From NCBI GenBank assembly GCA_023014335.1, contig JAECYW010000016.1, positions 1 to 64,000 of the forward strand: a DNA stretch of 64,000 nucleotides. The letters are read 5' to 3'. The notes beneath the pieces are model-generated. The model did not search any database. It was not told the DNA's origin and was given only the letters and a program-made list of their open reading frames with translations. This document shows, piece after piece, positions 60,094 to 64,000 of this stretch. Position numbers and translations under genes: made by a program. Each line of letters opens with the position of its first letter. Position 1 is the stretch's first letter. The DNA comes from Galerina marginata (lineage: Eukaryota; Basidiomycota; Agaricomycetes; Agaricales; Galerinaceae).

Positions 60094-63000
60094 GCGATCT
60101 TCTTAGACTACCGGGATCAGCTGAGCCTCATCGAGTTGTCATGTTAGAGTATAAGTACTTCTCGGGATTTTGATACAGAAAGCGAGTGCTAGCAGGGGTG
60201 ATAGCCATTTATTCGTAGCCTATCGGGTAAGACAAAACCATGACAGATGGAACGGAGGGTCATTTTTAAGCCTCCTCGCCAGAAACGGATTGACGACCAG
60301 TTGAGCTAAGTTCACACTTATCAGACTGTGAAAAAAGTCGACACTAGAACCACTGACAGTCTCGCCTTTTCGACGGACTTTTATTAAGAAAAGTTTGGGT
60401 CGCCAGGTGGCAGTAAGGAGAAGTTTAAGACTTGCATGAGGATCTAAAAGGTCCACGTAATACCACACACATTGTCAAGTGCTTCGAATGTGAACTGAAA
60501 ATAGACCATGCAAGTCGGCGCTTTTCCACCACCGGAAGCACAACGTACTCTACAGGATACTTCCATTGAGTCGGTAATGACAGGCACGGTTTAAGTTTCT
60601 ACGTCCGTACAACAAACACCTCGCAGGCGGAGAGTCAGAGAATATTAAAGCAGGACTCGATGACTATTTCTTTTCTGTAACTGCCTTGCCCTCAAAGTCG
60701 AAAAACTCATTTTCGTTCATCCGTCGAATGCGAATGACAAAGGCCGTGAAAAAGCGCCAATAGTCGCACTGTCCTAGGCCTGGCTGATCGCGCTGTCTTC
60801 TTCTAGACTTCAAAACAAGTCCAATGAACACAGTCCGAAAACGCATAAAAGACTCGAACTGAACATTGTACCAAGCCTTTGTCGACCGAGCACAATTTTT
60901 CGTCTTTCCAAACCAACTATACTCCCTTTCCGCGCGACGTCCCTCTACGTGTTTGCTATCAACGTGCCAGAAGCCGAGGTTGAATGTTAAGGGTAGATAC
61001 CTGACTCCCAGGTCTGCGTGCTTCATGAGCAATCCAGGGGTCTGCTGCACCGAAACGTGCACACGGCGATTTCAGTGCTGTCCCGCCTCCCGCCCAACAA
61101 GCAAACACGCCAGCCGCTGTGGGTGTTCACGTCCGTGGAAAAATATTGGCAGATTAAATTTGTTGAATGTGTATGCATAGATCTGCGCTGTGCTACTACC
61201 TTCGAAGAAAGCACACATTCAGATTTTACTGCCGGCACGAATTCATGTTTTTTTTTTTTTTTTTTTTTCGTCAATTTTGTTAATAGCGATGGACTATAGG
61301 GATAAAATACGCTGAGATAAAGAATAAGGGAGTAGAGGACCAACGTACCTGCGAATGTGCAAGCGCGGTCTTAGCGAAATCTGTCTGTTCTTGATCTTCA
61401 ACCGACTGAAGTTTTTCGGCAGTGGAAAACATAGTCCAAGCCTCCAAAGAGATGAAGTTGGGTAAATCGGGTGCAGTAGCATCCATCGAGGAGCACGAGT
61501 ACGTGAATATACGTCAAAAAAATGACAATAGTCGCAGTGAGTGTCGGTTCAAAGCATAGGCGCGTATACGTGACCCTGTTCGTCTCTGCGAGAGTTCCGA
61601 CCGAATAACGAGCCAGATATCGTCGACTTGCCTTCGTGCAATTGCAGAACCACAGCAGGGGCACAAGAAGTCTACAACGCACCAGACCAAGCAGCTTAAC
61701 TGATTTACCTGCTTGAGGATTAGGCTCAGCCGCTCACAACGGTTAAAATTACGTCTAGATTGCAAAAGTCGGCTCTGTTACTTACGCCACAAGGGAGTCG
61801 TAAACCATCGCGGCATCAGGCAGTAATTTGCCTATTTCGAAACGACGTTATCGACAGAAGGACGAGATTTTTTGCTGTGATTAAAAGCCTAGACGAAAGC
61901 GGTGAGCGCACGAGATAAAAATACAGATCAGGCAATGAACAATTGCCGAGTTGCACCAACACAAACAGTGTAATGTCAGCCAAGTAGCCGCTGACTCGAG
62001 CAGTTAATGCCTACCAGCCATCTAGAAGTCCATAGTTCCACTTCGTTGAAAGGAAGCCCCACGCAATCGAACAAGGAGAGCTAGTTCACGAATTTTGTAT
62101 AGTCATTCGAAAAACTGCAAATTAGGCATAAGGCAAAGGAAAGCTTAGGTCCAGGGGCCAGAGAAACCGCGAGTAAAAGATGTACAAGGTCTGCAAAAGA
62201 GCAAAGCAGCGCAGTCGTCGTTTGACCTGATCGTTTTCACTGTGAGAGTAACGAATGAAAAAAGACGTCGCTGTAGGGGAACGGTGAACAACCACGAAAG
62301 GTACTCAACTTCAGACGCCTAGCCAGTGCCCTACCCGCCACCTATACCCGTCCTCCATCCGTCACGGTAGCGGCCATCTAAAGACGAATCGCCAACGTCA
62401 AACCTTCATTCCGACTATCAGCTCCAGCCATCCACGCTACGAGGTTTTCCTCGCCTCTGTCAACATTTGCCGTCTTTTTCACGCTGGCAGCAGCGTAGAC
62501 GCAATAGAGGGTACTAGTTCGACCTTGGAACATGGCATCGCCGCATATAAGCGGCAGTATCCTTATCAAGGACCATTTTTCAAGTCTCAATGCCAGCATG
62601 AGAGGAAAAGACGCGGATTTCGAATTTTGCGATTGTTGCAGGAGGCTAATAACGCGCAACGCTTCATTTGAAGGGACGAGGGAGCTTGTGTTATGAGAAC
62701 TTGAGGGTCGAGGTTAAACGTTAATCGATAATCAGGCTACAAGTATAGCCGTCGACAAGTAGAGTAAAAGTGTACGAAGATCGAGTTGCGTGTCGATGTG
62801 TTCAAGTCGAGTTGCACTGCGCGCGCCCAGGGATGTGCTTGAGGCCGAAAGGGATGAGAGGTGATTTGGCCTCTGATCGTAGAGAAGCCAAAATGGAGAA
62901 GGGAGAGGCAAGAATTATCGACATCGATGGACGCACCCAAGACGAACCAACAGGGCTGACGATGACGAACCTCAAAGGAACGGATGGCAGAAAAAAGTCA

Positions 63001-64000
63001 GGCACTCACGGGCCGGCCGTTCCGACAAGCCCGGGACCCGTCTCCACATCCTCGCATTCATCGTAGAGTCTACGCCCATTCATGCCTATCACTCCGCACG
63101 CTTCCACTAGCCTTGTTTCCCACCACCTACCTCCTCCAAATAACGCTCCATTTTGGTGATGTTCACGGAGGAGGGAGCCATAATATTGATGTGAACGCCT
63201 TCCTCGTGCATCAACTTGAAGGTCCAAGGGTTTGAGGCTGGCCAAAAGACGTCGATAGAGAGTCAAGAGAGCGGTGAGAGTCGAGATTCTACGATAAGGT
63301 GCTTGAGGTCAGGAGGTTGAACACTATGCATACATCTTCATACTCACGGTCACTAGTCACGACGTTGTCCTCGATCGCATGGACATCGCACGGAAAGCAT
63401 TCGTACTCAGTTTTGGAAACGGTGTTAGTTCTCTACTTTAAATTACTTCATTCGTTCACTGATTGATTATAGACCATTACAAAAGTGGTGTAATAATCCT
63501 CCTTCGCAAGTAACATTCTCCATAGGCGCCTGGAGGACGGAAAAATACCCAGGAGTAACAGATCTTATTAACGCTCTCGAACCCCATAGAAATGTGCTCT
63601 GACTTAATACTGACGAACGGCTTGCTTTCTTGGTCGAGATATGATACCTGTACAATGTTCAACGATGAGATGAGATGATGAGCTGACTTTAACGAACCGA
63701 AAGTAAATAGAAAATCTTATCAAACCTATCCAGTACTCGAACCAGTGTGCAGCGTATCGAAAATATATTTACGAAGAAAAATAGACAGAATATATCGTAA
63801 AATACAAGCCGCATATTTGTCGGAATCTCAACTATGACCTACTCAATAATCCATTCATGAAGAAGAGTTAGTGCCTCAGTAACTTCAATGACTTCACCCG
63901 ACGTACTACACTAGCGAACTGGCAGCCATAATGTATAACCGACCCCTAGCAGCAAAACAATTTGCCGCCAGTAGCTATTGTTAATATCAGCTCTATAAAT
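60094..64000 (-). repeat. Right arm of the ~4-kb inverted repeat, contains R1 copy d
   Basis: Reverse complement of 12031-16037, collinear to the window edge. It lacks the MITE (single TCA near 62.96 kb) and keeps about 0.4 kb of R1 (63.04-63.51 kb) missing from the left arm. It also carries a run of 21 T at 61248-61268 where the left arm has about seven T (near 14930). Minus-strand frame 60664-61062 (HADLGVRYLPLTFNLGFWHV, SRRRQRDQPGLGQCDYW) is open here but broken in the left arm, so it may be a relic of an older gene. Confidence 0.8.
63946..64000 (-). CDS. Small secreted Cys-rich peptide precursor, copy C (3' end only)
   Basis: Minus strand: the intron tail GAGCTGATATTAACAATAG, then exon 2 at 63974-63946, reading the same STGGKLFCC end and stop as copy B. 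The rest of the intron and exon 1, with the signal peptide and Lys-Arg site, lie beyond the window. It sits at the outer end of the right inverted-repeat arm, mirror image to copy B. Whether the missing exon is intact cannot be judged here. Confidence 0.7.
   Translation of the reverse strand, partial: FIELILTIATGGKLFCC

Noticed and set aside
1..64000. tRNA, rRNA or snRNA genes
   Set aside because: Several GTTCGA words were checked (for example near 7749, 9424, 57675), but none had flanking arms that fold into a tRNA.

Overview
The window looks like nuclear DNA of a filamentous basidiomycete, most likely a mushroom-forming Agaricomycete. Genes are split by many short introns (about 50-70 nt, GT..AG) and micro-exons. 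Long Ser/Pro/His-rich disordered proteins, fungal Zn(II)2Cys6 and GATA regulators and small secreted Cys-rich proteins are all typical of that group. No operons, tRNA or rRNA genes were recognised. Gene models were spliced by hand from reading frame, splice consensus and remembered family patterns; no search or alignment program was run.

Layout. 1-0.74 kb: 3' end of an F-box/LRR-like gene, then a GCTC-based minisatellite (1.29-1.60 kb). 3.16-4.65 kb: J-domain co-chaperone of the Jjj1/DNAJC21 kind. 6.65-18.4 kb is an accessory, repeat-rich block. It holds a fragment copied from the large gene at 55 kb, a dispersed repeat family (called R1 here), a tandem pair of tiny secreted Cys-rich peptide genes (10.0 and 11.85 kb), a 421-bp MITE with perfect target-site duplication, and an 8-Cys secreted protein gene (16.2 kb). 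18.6-21.4 kb: intact 23-24 exon glycerophosphoinositol transporter. 21.4-27.1 kb: no convincing gene. 27.1-28.9 kb: GATA-finger regulator. 34.4-57.2 kb is a housekeeping-like stretch: a TRIP4/ASC-1-type C2HC5 zinc finger protein, a coiled-coil protein, a Zn2Cys6 regulator, a membrane-anchored Lys-rich protein and a roughly 2,000-residue disordered protein. 60.1-64.0 kb is an inverted copy of 12.0-16.0 kb and runs off the window inside a third copy of the peptide gene.

The most interesting system is the peptide family. Three copies share a signal peptide, a Lys-Arg (Kex2-type) site, a C-x-C-x-C-C cluster and a short second exon ending in GGKLFCC. They sit in tandem and inverted duplications together with the R1 repeat. 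A technical theme is that four genes between 34.8 and 55.3 kb read through only after single-base corrections, nearly all at runs of three G or C. That points either to consensus errors in the sequence or to recent decay.
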